DNA of 64,000 bases. It comes from Cryptosporangium sp044454545. GTDB lineage: Bacteria; Actinomycetota; Actinomycetes; Mycobacteriales; Cryptosporangiaceae. The stretch spans positions 434,001-498,000 of the forward strand of contig NZ_JBITDV010000001.1 in assembly GCF_044454545.1 (NCBI RefSeq), in the 5' to 3' direction. This document shows positions 18,664-27,004 of the stretch, piece by piece. Numbering within the stretch: the stretch's first letter is position 1; each line of letters opens with the position of its first letter. The notes beneath the pieces were generated by a model. That model saw nothing but the letters and a program-made list of their open reading frames with translations. It searched no databases and had not been told where the DNA came from. The translations under genes and the position numbers were made by a program.

Positions 18664-20958
18664 TCAGACCTTGACCGGTTCCCGGTCGGCCCGGTCCTCC
18701 TCGAGCTGCTGGTGCAGCTTCTCTCCTTCGATGTCGACGTTCGGCAGCAGGCGGTCGAGCCAGCGCGGCAACCACCACGCCGCCCGGCCGAACAGCGAGA
18801 TCACGGCGGGCACGATCGTCATCCGCATGACGAACGCGTCCACGGCGACGCCGAGCGCGAGCGCGAACCCGATCGCTTTGATCGTCGGGTCGTCGATCAG
18901 GACGAAACCCGCGAACACGCTGGTCATGATCAGCGCCGCGGCGGTGACCACGCGGGCGCCGTGCCCGGTGCCGCTGACCGTCGCCTCGTGCGCCGACGCC
19001 CCGTGCGTGAAGTCCTCCCGCATCCGGGACACCAGGAACACTTCGTAGTCCATCGCCAGGCCGAACAGGATGCCGATCAGGATGATCGGCAGGAAGCTCA
19101 CCAGCGGTCCCGGCGTCTGGACGCCGACCAGGCTCGCCAGGTGCCCTTCCTGGAAGATCCAGACCGTGATGCCGAACGTCGTCCCGACCGTGAGCAGGAA
19201 GCCCAGCGCGGCCTTGAGCGGCACCAGGATCGACCGGAACACGAGCATCAGCAGCAGCACCGAGAGCCCCACGACCAGCGCGAGGTAGATCGGCAGCGCG
19301 TCGGACAGCTTCTCCGACACGTCGATGCCGACCGCGGTCTGGCCGGTCAGCGAGACGTCCGCGCCGTCGATGCTCGCGGTCTTGGCCCGGACGTCGTGGA
19401 CGAGCGTCTCGGTGCTGGCCGCGGTCGGGCCGTCCTTCGGGATGATCGCGAGCAGCGCGGTGCGCTCGTCCGAGCTGAAGTTCGGCTGGGTGATCGCGAC
19501 CAGGTTCGGCGTACCGGCGAGCACCTGGCTGACCTGCTGCACGGCGATGGCCGTCGTCTGCGGCGAGTCGGTCGAGACGACCAGCGCGAGCCGCCCGTTG
19601 GCGCCCGGGCCGAAGCCCTGGGTGATCAGGTCGGCGGCGGCCCGCTCCGGAGTGCCGGGAACGGCGTGGGTGGCGTCCGGGAGCGAGAGGCGCATGCCCG
19701 CTGCGGGGACCGCCAGCAGGCCGAGGCCCAGCACCCCGACGACGAGGACCGGGATCCGCGCCTTGATGATCCACCGCGCCCACCGGAACCCGAACGGCTC
19801 GGCCGGGGATGCCTCGTGCTTTCCCGGGCCTTCGCTGTCGGCTTCGGCCACGGCGTCCGACGCGTGCCTGGGCCCGTCCGCGGCCGCGGGCGTCCCGGAA
19901 GTGGCGGACGCGGGAGACGCGGGAGACGCGGGAGAGGCAGCGGCCTCGCGGCGGGCCTTGCGGGGCAGCACCCGCAGGCCGGCGAACCCGAGGAGTGCGG
20001 GCAGGAGCGTGATCGCGACCAGCACCGCGACCGCGACCGTCCCGGCCGCGGCGAGGCCCATGGCCGAGAGGAACGGGATGTTGACGACCGTGAGCCCGGC
20101 CAGCGCGATGATCACCGTGATCCCGGCGAACACCACCGCCGACCCGGCGGTGCCGACGGATCGCGCCGCGGCCTCCTCCGGGTCCACCCCGTCGGCCAGG
20201 TGCTGGCGGTGCCGGGACGTGATGAACAGCGAGTAGTCGATGCCGACCGCGAGCCCCAGCATCAGCGCGAGGATCGGCGCGGTGCTGTTCAGCGAGATCA
20301 CGCCGGACAGGGCGTACAGACCGGCCATCCCGGCCCCGACGCCGATCAGCGCGTTGAGCATCGTCATGCCTGCGGCGACCAGCGACCCGAACGTCACCAG
20401 GAGGACGACCAGCGCGACCGCGACACCGATGGCCTCCGACCCGCCGATCTCCGGCGGGGAGTTCATCACCTCGCCGCCGTGCTCGACCTGCAGCACGTCG
20501 CGCTGGGACTCGCCGGCCTGCTCGTAGGCCGTGCGCTGCGCCGCGGTGATGTCGTCGACCGGGTCGCGGAACTGCACCTGGATCAGCGCGTACCGGCCGT
20601 CCCGGGACAGCGACTTCGCGGTGAACGGATCGACCGCCCCGAGGACGCCCGGCACCTGCGACGCCTCCCGCACGACCTGCCCGACCGCGGCCGCCATGTT
20701 CGGGTCGGCGAGCGTGTCACCGGCGGGCGCCGCGACGACGATCGTCCCGGTGGCGCCGCTGGCCTCCGGGAACTCGTGCTTCAACGCGTCCAGCGCCCGC
20801 TGCGACTCGGTGCCGGGCAGTGCGAAGTCGCTGGTGGTCCTGCCCATGAACGCGGCCGCCGCGCCCCCGAGCGCGACCAGGAGTATCAGCCAGAGGATCA
20901 CGACCAGCCGTCGGCGGCGGAACGAGCCGCGGCCGAGGCGGTAGAGCAACGTTGCCAA
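18664..20958 (-). CDS. MMPL/RND-family exporter, probable TetR target
   Basis: 764 aa, TTG start with AGGAC 6-10 nt upstream. Two RND halves carry the relay motifs GLAVGIDYSLFITSRHR (first half) and FGLAMDYEVFLVSRMRE (second half). Each half has an extracytoplasmic loop domain; helix bundles lie at about 175-330 and 540-745. Between the halves is a low-complexity cytosolic linker (about 340-395) with an ASP/SPA repeat caused by a short DNA tandem repeat near 19910-19940. The substrate is probably a lipid or drug-like molecule. Two palindromes 77-111 bp upstream match one in front of a TetR gene at 50.3 kb, so repression by that TetR is predicted. Confidence 0.93.
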   Translation of the reverse strand: MATLLYRLGRGSFRRRRLVVILWLILLVALGGAAAAFMGRTTSDFALPGTESQRALDALKHEFPEASGATGTIVVAAPAGDTLADPNMAAAVGQVVREASQVPGVLGAVDPFTAKSLSRDGRYALIQVQFRDPVDDITAAQRTAYEQAGESQRDVLQVEHGGEVMNSPPEIGGSEAIGVAVALVVLLVTFGSLVAAGMTMLNALIGVGAGMAGLYALSGVISLNSTAPILALMLGLAVGIDYSLFITSRHRQHLADGVDPEEAAARSVGTAGSAVVFAGITVIIALAGLTVVNIPFLSAMGLAAAGTVAVAVLVAITLLPALLGFAGLRVLPRKARREAAASPASPASPASATSGTPAAADGPRHASDAVAEADSEGPGKHEASPAEPFGFRWARWIIKARIPVLVVGVLGLGLLAVPAAGMRLSLPDATHAVPGTPERAAADLITQGFGPGANGRLALVVSTDSPQTTAIAVQQVSQVLAGTPNLVAITQPNFSSDERTALLAIIPKDGPTAASTETLVHDVRAKTASIDGADVSLTGQTAVGIDVSEKLSDALPIYLALVVGLSVLLLMLVFRSILVPLKAALGFLLTVGTTFGITVWIFQEGHLASLVGVQTPGPLVSFLPIILIGILFGLAMDYEVFLVSRMREDFTHGASAHEATVSGTGHGARVVTAAALIMTSVFAGFVLIDDPTIKAIGFALALGVAVDAFVMRMTIVPAVISLFGRAAWWLPRWLDRLLPNVDIEGEKLHQQLEEDRADREPVKV

Positions 20959-21034
20959 TGTCTGTCCTAGGTGCAGAGGCGTCGAGTGGCGCGCTCGGGG
21001 TGTCCGGACACGCCTCGTCCACCGCTCATCCTGC

Positions 21035-21069
21035 CTTGCCGATCGGCAAGCAGCTAGCCGGTCGGCTAG
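21035..21069. promoter_or_regulatory. Paired TetR-type operators upstream of the MMPL exporter
   Basis: Two 16-bp palindromes with centres 19 bp apart: CTTGCCGATCGGCAAG (21035-21050) and CTAGCCGGTCGGCTAG (21054-21069). Both fit CTWGCCG-N2-CGGCWAG. The second has exactly the same arms as the site at 50246-50261 upstream of a TetR gene. They lie in the 137-bp gap between the KAP gene stop and the MMPL start. A further 10-bp palindrome, TGTCCGGACA, is at 21001-21010. Confidence 0.75.
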
Positions 21070-21095
21070 TGGGATGGGTTACAGCCGGGATCGCG

Positions 21096-24000
21096 TCAGC
21101 CCGGCGGCGTCACGAACGAGAACCGCGCCACCTGCGGAACCCACTCCGCGAACCGGTGCGCCGGCGCGTTCCCGTAACGCGGGTGCGCTGCGAGCCAGCG
21201 GCGGACGACGCCGTCCTCGGGATCCGCGCCGACCAGCTGGTCGAGGGTGCCGTCGATCGGCACCGAGCGGCACCCGGCGACGACTCTCCCGGCGGTTCCG
21301 GGCTGCCCGGTGACGACCGCGAGCAGGAACGCGACGACCTCGTGGTCACCGATGTCGCCGCGCCGGTGGTCGAACTCGTCCGGGTCCTTCGCCCAGGCCT
21401 TCAGCAATCGGTACGTGTTCACGAACCGTTTGACCGTGCGCGGTGTCGTCCCGATCAACGGCGCGACGGCCGACATCGCGATCGCCTCCGGCTCGGTGAT
21501 CGTGAGGACGACGGCCGGCAGCTCCCGGCGGGACCGGCGCGCGGGCCTCAGCCAGGCCGACGTCTGCTCCGAGGTCAGGCTGAGGGGCACGCTGACCGGT
21601 GGCGGAAGCGTCGTCAGGTGATCGGACCCGCGGAGCGCGGACTGGCCCGGATGCGCCGGCGCCGGGCGGACCGGCGCGGCCGGCGCGGTCTCCAGCGGCA
21701 CGGTCGCCCGCGGCGCGGTGGCCTCGGGCACCGGCTGTCCGGTGAGTCCGGTGATCATCCGGCGGACCAGCCCTTCGTCCAGCGGTACCAGCCGCACCGG
21801 GATCTGAATGATCTTCTCCAGGTAGTCCGACGGCGTCGCGCCCCCGGCGTCGCCGAGCAACTGGTGGTACTTGATCCGCAGCGACCGGTCGAGCCAATGC
21901 GTGTCCACCGCGAGAAGCACCACGAACATCGGGAAGTTGAAGAGCAGGTGCACCGCTTCGAGCACCTGCACGACCTTCTCGGCCGCGCACCGGTCCAGGT
22001 CGTCGATCGCGATGACGACCCGCCGGCCGGTGCGAGCGAACACCGCGTCCACCTCGTCGAACCGTTCCCGGGTCCGGGTCACCAGGCTGAGCTGCTCGCG
22101 GTACTCGGTGACCGACGACAGCCGCCCGAGGATCGCACCCGGGTCCGATTCCGCCTGTTCCTCGATCCGCACGGCCTCCGCGGCCAGTCGCACCGCCTCG
22201 GTATCCGCAGCCCGCCGCGCCTCGAGCAGGTCGTCGTGGCGGGCCGCCGCGGCCCGGAGCGCCTCCGCACTCGTGCGATCGAAGAACCGGCCGGCGGCGG
22301 CCATCCCGCTCCGGCCGAACTCCCGGACGTCGGACGCCTGGGCACGCACGTCGCGGAAGCGGACGACCGCCCCGGCGACGATGCCGAGCACGGCGGTCCC
22401 GGCGCTCGCGATCGTGGCCAGCCGGCCCGACCAGCCGGCCAGGATCGCCGTACCGATCAGGAGCGCGAGCAGAAGCACTCCCCCGCCGGTCACCCACGCG
22501 ACGAGCCGCTGCCGTTTCAGCCGGCCACGCGCGTCGTCGACGGCCTGCGCCGCGGGCTGCACCTGTGTCGCGATGCGCGTGGCCTCGGCCCGCGCCTCGG
22601 CGGCTCGCCGCTGCGCGTCGCGGACCTCAGGCAGTTCGTCCCTCTTCTCCGGCGCGATCCGGCGCAGCACCTGGTGCACCAGGCTGGCCCAGAGGTTGGT
22701 CTCGGCATAGTGCCAGGCGTTGAACGAGATCACGTCGACCGTGTCCACGTACCCGGGGTCACCGCCGCCGACGAGGTCGTCGAGTTGCGCGAGAATGCGG
22801 CCGAGGACGAACGTCTTGCCGGAGCCCCACCCGCCGAACAGCCCCACGGCCAGCGGTGGGCGGAGATCCGCCGACGCGATCAGACCGGCCAGCGCCAGTG
22901 CGTCCCGCTCGGCGTCGAGCAGGTCGTCACCGCCGGTTGCGTCCGGCTCGTACCCGGCGATGCCCCGGGACGTCGACCGGGACGACGTCACCGGCCAGAC
23001 CCGAACCTCCCGTCCGGACCCGACGGCCACGCGATGTCCGTCCAGGTCGGACGCGAGCGCGTCGACCGGCCGGTCCTCGGTGCGGACCACGGCCATCGGC
23101 GGTTGCCCGGGGCGGCCGAGCGTCAGCCGGTCGTCCTCACCGGCCTCCGCCAGCGCGACCAGTTTTCCCAGCGACAGCACCGCGTAGGGGCCCTCCGGCC
23201 AGAGCAGCGTCCCGATCGTCGCGGCCGGGCTGTCTGCCACGGCCCCGGCCGACCGGAGGTCTTCGGCCAGCGTGCTCACCAGGCGGCCCTGCTCACCGTC
23301 GACGATCAGGCCGCGTCGGCCCGATCCGTCGGCTGCGAGGACCTGCACCGGGCCCGGTGCCCGGAAGATCGGTTCGGGCTCCGGCCGGTCGGGGCCCCAC
23401 CAGCGGACGACGCCGTCCGGACCGCCGAGCCAGGCCGGCAGGCCCGCGGAGAGCGCTCCGCTCGTCACGCCGGTCACCCGGCCGAGCACCGAGGCGGTCG
23501 CCACGTCGACGATCTCCGCCGCGTCCGCGTCCAGCCGCAGGGCCAGGATGCCGGTGCGGCTCCAGCCGAGCGAGACGACGGCCCCGTCGACCGGCCCGAC
23601 GCGGCGCGGGCGGTCGTCGGCGCCGACTACGTAGACCACACCGCCGGCCAGCGCGGCGAGACGAGAACCGTCCGGCGAGAATGCGAGGTGGCTCGCCTCG
23701 GCCGGCAGCGTCGCCGTCCATTCGGGCGGCGCGCCCAGCGCCAACGCCAGCAACGGCTGGTCCTCGGCCAGGTCGCGGCCGACCGGGCCGAGGACGGTAT
23801 CCCAGGCCCAAGTCCGCTGCGTGATCGGAGACTCGTTCAGCCAGGCCACGCTTGCGTACAGGGATGTGGGGTGCACGTCGCCGGACCGGAGGATCCCCTC
23901 GACGACGCCCTCCCGGAGCAGCGGCCATCCCACGCCCGGATCCAGCGCGAGCCCGAAGACCAGCTCGGGCAGCCCGATCAGCCCCGGGCCCGGGCACCGG

Positions 24001-24707
24001 CGCCCCACCTCGTCGAGATGGTCGTCGAGGGATCCGGACGTGCCGGCCGCGGCGAGATCCTCCAGCCCGGGACCGGCGTCGGGCCCGCCCAGCGCCCGGA
24101 TCACGGCGGCCACGAGCGCCCCCGTGGTCATCGGCGCCCCGTCGTCCGGAAGCGCGGAGGCCAGTTCGGCGGTGACCCGCGACGCCGGGCCGGCGGCCGC
24201 GGCGAGTTCCTCCACGACCGGACCGACCAGCTCCAGGACGGCCCGGTCGAGGACGTGGATCCGGAGCTCCGACCGGGGACTCGCGGTGCCGCGGAAACCG
24301 GTGATCACCGCCCGCACCGAGTCCGCGGGATCGAGCCCACCGGCGCCGCTGCCCAGCAACGGGATCGCGACCACGGCGCCGGGCACGAGCGCGTGCAGAC
24401 CGATTCGCCCCGCCGCCTCCCGGACGACGTCCATGGTCTCGGAACGCTCGGAGGACAGGGGCCGCACCGTCATCGCGAACAGGACGGTCGTCGCACCGGC
24501 CCGGCTGCGCACGGGAACCACGGCACCGGGCGCGAACGGGCCCATCGGCGGATCGACCGCGAGCCGCAGGACCGCGCTGCGCACCGAGACGACCATGTCC
24601 CCGTCCACGGAGCACGGAGCGACCAGGTAGGGGGCATCGCTGGCGAAGACGTCACCGAGGACGAGTGTCACCGTCGGGCCGCGATCGGGCGCCACGGGCT
24701 CGGACAC
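21096..24707 (-). CDS. Macro-like domain / beta-propeller-like region / membrane KAP NTPase fusion
   Basis: 1203 aa, GTG start with GGAGGTGAC immediately upstream. Residues about 10-165 resemble a macro domain: GDV at the start and the phosphate loop LLGSGAGGLDPADS are kept, but the usual Asn-rich ADP-ribose loop is replaced by APCSVDGD. Residues 190-325 are unassigned. Residues about 330-575 look like WD40-type propeller blades (repeated hydrophobic strands, LAFSPDGSRLAAL). The KAP P-loop NTPase follows: Walker A GGWGSGKT (625-632), the KAP hallmark FNAWHY (662-667), two inserted membrane helices (about 735-783), a coiled coil, and Walker B VVIAIDDLDRC (897-907). KAP NTPases include PifA of phage exclusion. 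A conflict role is inference. Confidence 0.85.
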   Translation of the reverse strand: MSEPVAPDRGPTVTLVLGDVFASDAPYLVAPCSVDGDMVVSVRSAVLRLAVDPPMGPFAPGAVVPVRSRAGATTVLFAMTVRPLSSERSETMDVVREAAGRIGLHALVPGAVVAIPLLGSGAGGLDPADSVRAVITGFRGTASPRSELRIHVLDRAVLELVGPVVEELAAAAGPASRVTAELASALPDDGAPMTTGALVAAVIRALGGPDAGPGLEDLAAAGTSGSLDDHLDEVGRRCPGPGLIGLPELVFGLALDPGVGWPLLREGVVEGILRSGDVHPTSLYASVAWLNESPITQRTWAWDTVLGPVGRDLAEDQPLLALALGAPPEWTATLPAEASHLAFSPDGSRLAALAGGVVYVVGADDRPRRVGPVDGAVVSLGWSRTGILALRLDADAAEIVDVATASVLGRVTGVTSGALSAGLPAWLGGPDGVVRWWGPDRPEPEPIFRAPGPVQVLAADGSGRRGLIVDGEQGRLVSTLAEDLRSAGAVADSPAATIGTLLWPEGPYAVLSLGKLVALAEAGEDDRLTLGRPGQPPMAVVRTEDRPVDALASDLDGHRVAVGSGREVRVWPVTSSRSTSRGIAGYEPDATGGDDLLDAERDALALAGLIASADLRPPLAVGLFGGWGSGKTFVLGRILAQLDDLVGGGDPGYVDTVDVISFNAWHYAETNLWASLVHQVLRRIAPEKRDELPEVRDAQRRAAEARAEATRIATQVQPAAQAVDDARGRLKRQRLVAWVTGGGVLLLALLIGTAILAGWSGRLATIASAGTAVLGIVAGAVVRFRDVRAQASDVREFGRSGMAAAGRFFDRTSAEALRAAAARHDDLLEARRAADTEAVRLAAEAVRIEEQAESDPGAILGRLSSVTEYREQLSLVTRTRERFDEVDAVFARTGRRVVIAIDDLDRCAAEKVVQVLEAVHLLFNFPMFVVLLAVDTHWLDRSLRIKYHQLLGDAGGATPSDYLEKIIQIPVRLVPLDEGLVRRMITGLTGQPVPEATAPRATVPLETAPAAPVRPAPAHPGQSALRGSDHLTTLPPPVSVPLSLTSEQTSAWLRPARRSRRELPAVVLTITEPEAIAMSAVAPLIGTTPRTVKRFVNTYRLLKAWAKDPDEFDHRRGDIGDHEVVAFLLAVVTGQPGTAGRVVAGCRSVPIDGTLDQLVGADPEDGVVRRWLAAHPRYGNAPAHRFAEWVPQVARFSFVTPPG

Positions 24708-24779
24708 GTCACCTCCGGCTCCGATTCGGACTGCGCGTCACCGGGACCGTAACGCGGGCGATCAGGCGGGCGGGATCCC

Positions 24780-25661
24780 TCAGCCGTCCAGGGCGCGGAG
24801 GGCCTGGCGGAGGATGTCGGGGGTGCGCTGGGGCTCCTCGGCCTCGATGAAGAGCTGCGCCACCGCGGCCGAGTACAGGTCGAGGTCTTCCTGCTTGTCG
24901 AGGTACTGGGCGTTGGTCAGGTGCTCGAGGTACACCACATCGGACAAATCGTGGTCGGCGAACCGGAGAATGCTGAACGCCCCGCCGGCCGCGGTGTGGC
25001 CGCCGGCCCCGAACGGGACGACCTGGAGCTGGACGTTCGGCAGCGCGGTCGCGGTCAGCAGCGCCTCGATCTGGGCGCGCAGCACGGCCGGGCCGCCGAT
25101 CGGACGGTGCAGCACGGCTTCGTCGATCACCGCCCAGAGCCGGGGCGGATCCGGACGGTTCAGGATCCGCGCCCGGGCCACGCGCAGCGCGACCCGCCGG
25201 TCGATCTTCGCCGGGCTGGTCTTCTCGTGGGCCAGGGCGATGACCGCCCGGGCGTAGTCGGCGGTTTGCAGCAGGCCCGGGACGAACTGGACCTCGTAGG
25301 TGCGGATCAGCTCGGCCGCCTGCTCGAGGTCGAGGTAGTGCAGGAACCAGGGGCTGATGACGTCGCTGTACTCGTGCCACCAGCCGTGCGCGTTGGCCTC
25401 GCGCATCAGCGCGAGCAACTCGTCGTGCTCGGCATCGCTGACGCCGTAGAGGCGCAGCAGATCGGCGACGTCACGCTCCTTGAAACCGACACGCCCGAGC
25501 TCGAGGCGGCTGATCTTCGATTCCGAGCTGCGGATCGAATCCCCCGCCTGCGCGCGGGTGAAGCCGCGAGCCTCGCGGAGACCCCGCAGACGAGCACCGA
25601 GCTGCAGCCTTCGCGCAGTCGGCCCGCCGTTCGGTTCCGGTGAACTCATCGGCGCGAGCAT
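24780..25661 (-). CDS. XRE-family regulator with DUF5753 (Scr1 type)
   Basis: 293 aa. HTH_31-type DNA-binding domain at about 18-75 (LRGLREARGFTRAQAGDSIRSSESKISRLELG), then DUF5753 with ISPWFLHYLDLEQAAELIRTYEVQFVPGLLQT and YLEHLTNAQYLD. Hundreds of actinomycete copies are paired with a small DUF397 protein. Here no DUF397 gene follows; the next gene on the strand, 72 bp downstream, is the macro-propeller-KAP gene. It may therefore regulate that gene. Start taken as the ATG at 25661; an in-frame ATG at 25649 is equally possible and neither has a good Shine-Dalgarno. A methyltransferase gene is divergent. Confidence 0.88.
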   Translation of the reverse strand: MLAPMSSPEPNGGPTARRLQLGARLRGLREARGFTRAQAGDSIRSSESKISRLELGRVGFKERDVADLLRLYGVSDAEHDELLALMREANAHGWWHEYSDVISPWFLHYLDLEQAAELIRTYEVQFVPGLLQTADYARAVIALAHEKTSPAKIDRRVALRVARARILNRPDPPRLWAVIDEAVLHRPIGGPAVLRAQIEALLTATALPNVQLQVVPFGAGGHTAAGGAFSILRFADHDLSDVVYLEHLTNAQYLDKQEDLDLYSAAVAQLFIEAEEPQRTPDILRQALRALDG

Positions 25662-25723
25662 AGACCCCCCGGCGGACCGCTCCGCCGTTCCCCCATTGTG
25701 GACAACCTGGTGACCCCACGGAC

Positions 25724-25729
25724 GATAAT
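25724..25729 (+). promoter_or_regulatory. -10 element of a probable leaderless promoter
   Basis: GATAAT ends 6 nt before the methyltransferase ATG at 25736, with no Shine-Dalgarno in between. A -35 element is not clear. Confidence 0.5.
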
Positions 25730-25735
25730 GCGGGC

Positions 25736-26539
25736 ATGACCGAGGAATCCAGCGCGCCGATCGACGACAAGATCGACATCAGCGTTCCGCAGTCGGCCCG
25801 GATCTGGAACTACTGGCTCGGCGGCAAGGACCACTTCGCGATCGATCGGGCGGCCGGCGACGAGGTGCTGGCCAAGATTCCCGACATCGCGCTCGGCGCC
25901 AAGGGTGAACGCGCGTTCCTGAAACGGGTCGTGCGGTACCTGGTGCGAGACGCCGGTATCACCCAGTTCCTCGACGTCGGTACCGGTCTGCCGACCGCGG
26001 ACAACACGCACGAGGTCGCCCAGGCCCTCGACCCGTCCAGCCGGGTCGTGTACGTCGACAACGACCCACTGGTCATGGTGCACGCGCGGGCGTTGCTCGT
26101 CAGCACCCCGGAGGGGGCCAGCGACTACGTCGAGGCCGATCTGCGCGACACGGAGACGATCCTCGCCGCGGCGAGGGAGACGCTCGACCTCGGCCGGCCG
26201 ATCGGTCTGATGCTGCTCGGCGTCGTCAACCACCTGATGGACGACGACGAGGCGTACGCCGCCGTCGGACGCCTGGTCGCGGCACTGCCCCCGGGGAGCC
26301 ACCTGGTGCTGACCCACTCGACGGCCGAGATCCACGGCGAGCCGATGCTGCAGGTGATGCGGGAGACGACCGAGCGCGGGGGGACGCCGATCCGGGCGCG
26401 GACCCGGCCGGAGATCGAGCGGTTCTTCGACGGTGTCGAGCTGCTGGAGCCCGGGGTCGTGTCGTGCTCGCGCTGGCGTCCGGACTCCGGTGGCGAGCCC
26501 GACGTCTACCTGTTCGCGGGTGTGGGCCGGATCGGCTGA
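25736..26539 (+). CDS. S-adenosyl methyltransferase, DUF574/Methyltransf_19 type
   Basis: 267 aa. N-terminal SARIWNYWLGGKDHFAIDR is the family signature, then the SAM site FLDVGTGLPT and VVYVDNDPLV (acidic ribose-binding residues), and the C-terminal TRPEIERFFDGVELLEPG. These enzymes are highly expanded in actinomycetes, often near XRE/DUF5753-DUF397 genes; their acceptor is unknown. A paralogue lies at 46186-47019 on the other strand. The gene is probably transcribed without a leader and is divergent from the XRE/DUF5753 gene. Confidence 0.9.
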   Translation: MTEESSAPIDDKIDISVPQSARIWNYWLGGKDHFAIDRAAGDEVLAKIPDIALGAKGERAFLKRVVRYLVRDAGITQFLDVGTGLPTADNTHEVAQALDPSSRVVYVDNDPLVMVHARALLVSTPEGASDYVEADLRDTETILAAARETLDLGRPIGLMLLGVVNHLMDDDEAYAAVGRLVAALPPGSHLVLTHSTAEIHGEPMLQVMRETTERGGTPIRARTRPEIERFFDGVELLEPGVVSCSRWRPDSGGEPDVYLFAGVGRIG

Positions 26540-26542
26540 CGC

Positions 26543-27004
26543 GTGTCCGGCCGCCCGCCGCGCACCGCCGCCCTCGCCGCCGCGGCGGTCGTTCTCGCCG
26601 GGGGCTGCACCGGCGCTTCCGACCGGCCGGCGCCCGGCCCGAGCCCGCCGGCCCCGGCGCCGGGCGTCGTCGACCGGTGTACGTCCGGCGCCGGGGTCGA
26701 CGGGCTGCAGTCGCGGCAGGGGGCCGGCGACGGGGCCACGCTGTGGGCCCTGTTCTTCCCGACGGCGCCCCAGCTGCACGCGGGCACCGAGATCAAGATC
26801 GTCTGGCGGATGACCGGTGCCGGCCCGCTCACGATGACCGCCGCCGGCCCGGGCGGCCGGGTCAGCGGGCGGCTCGGGGGCCCGGCGCGTCGGGGCGGTC
26901 GGAGTCCAGCCGGAAGGCGAGCACGGCCAGGTAGAGCTCGGTCAGCGCCCGGGTGCTGGTCAGGCGGCGTCCGGTCAGGGCCTCGATGCGGTGGGCACGC
27001 TTGA
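26543..27004 (+). pseudogene. Truncated lipoprotein gene
   Basis: Starts with GTG 3 bp after the methyltransferase stop. It has a lipoprotein signal (Arg-rich start, Ala-rich helix, lipobox LAGGC with Cys near residue 22), a Pro-rich linker and the start of a folded domain (WALFFPTAPQLHAGTEIKIVWRMTG). After about 26870 the frame continues only as Arg/Gly-rich sequence, because it runs antisense through the end of the PucR gene until a TGA at 27002-27004. The true 3' half appears to have been lost where the convergent PucR gene now ends. It may yield a short product, but the domain is incomplete. Confidence 0.55.

Noticed and set aside
20952..24752. Very long plus-strand open frame (over 1200 codons) opposite the KAP gene
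   Set aside because: It is the antisense of the macro-propeller-KAP gene, is Arg/Gly/Gln/His-rich without domains, and has no ribosome site. Long antisense frames are expected in very GC-rich DNA.
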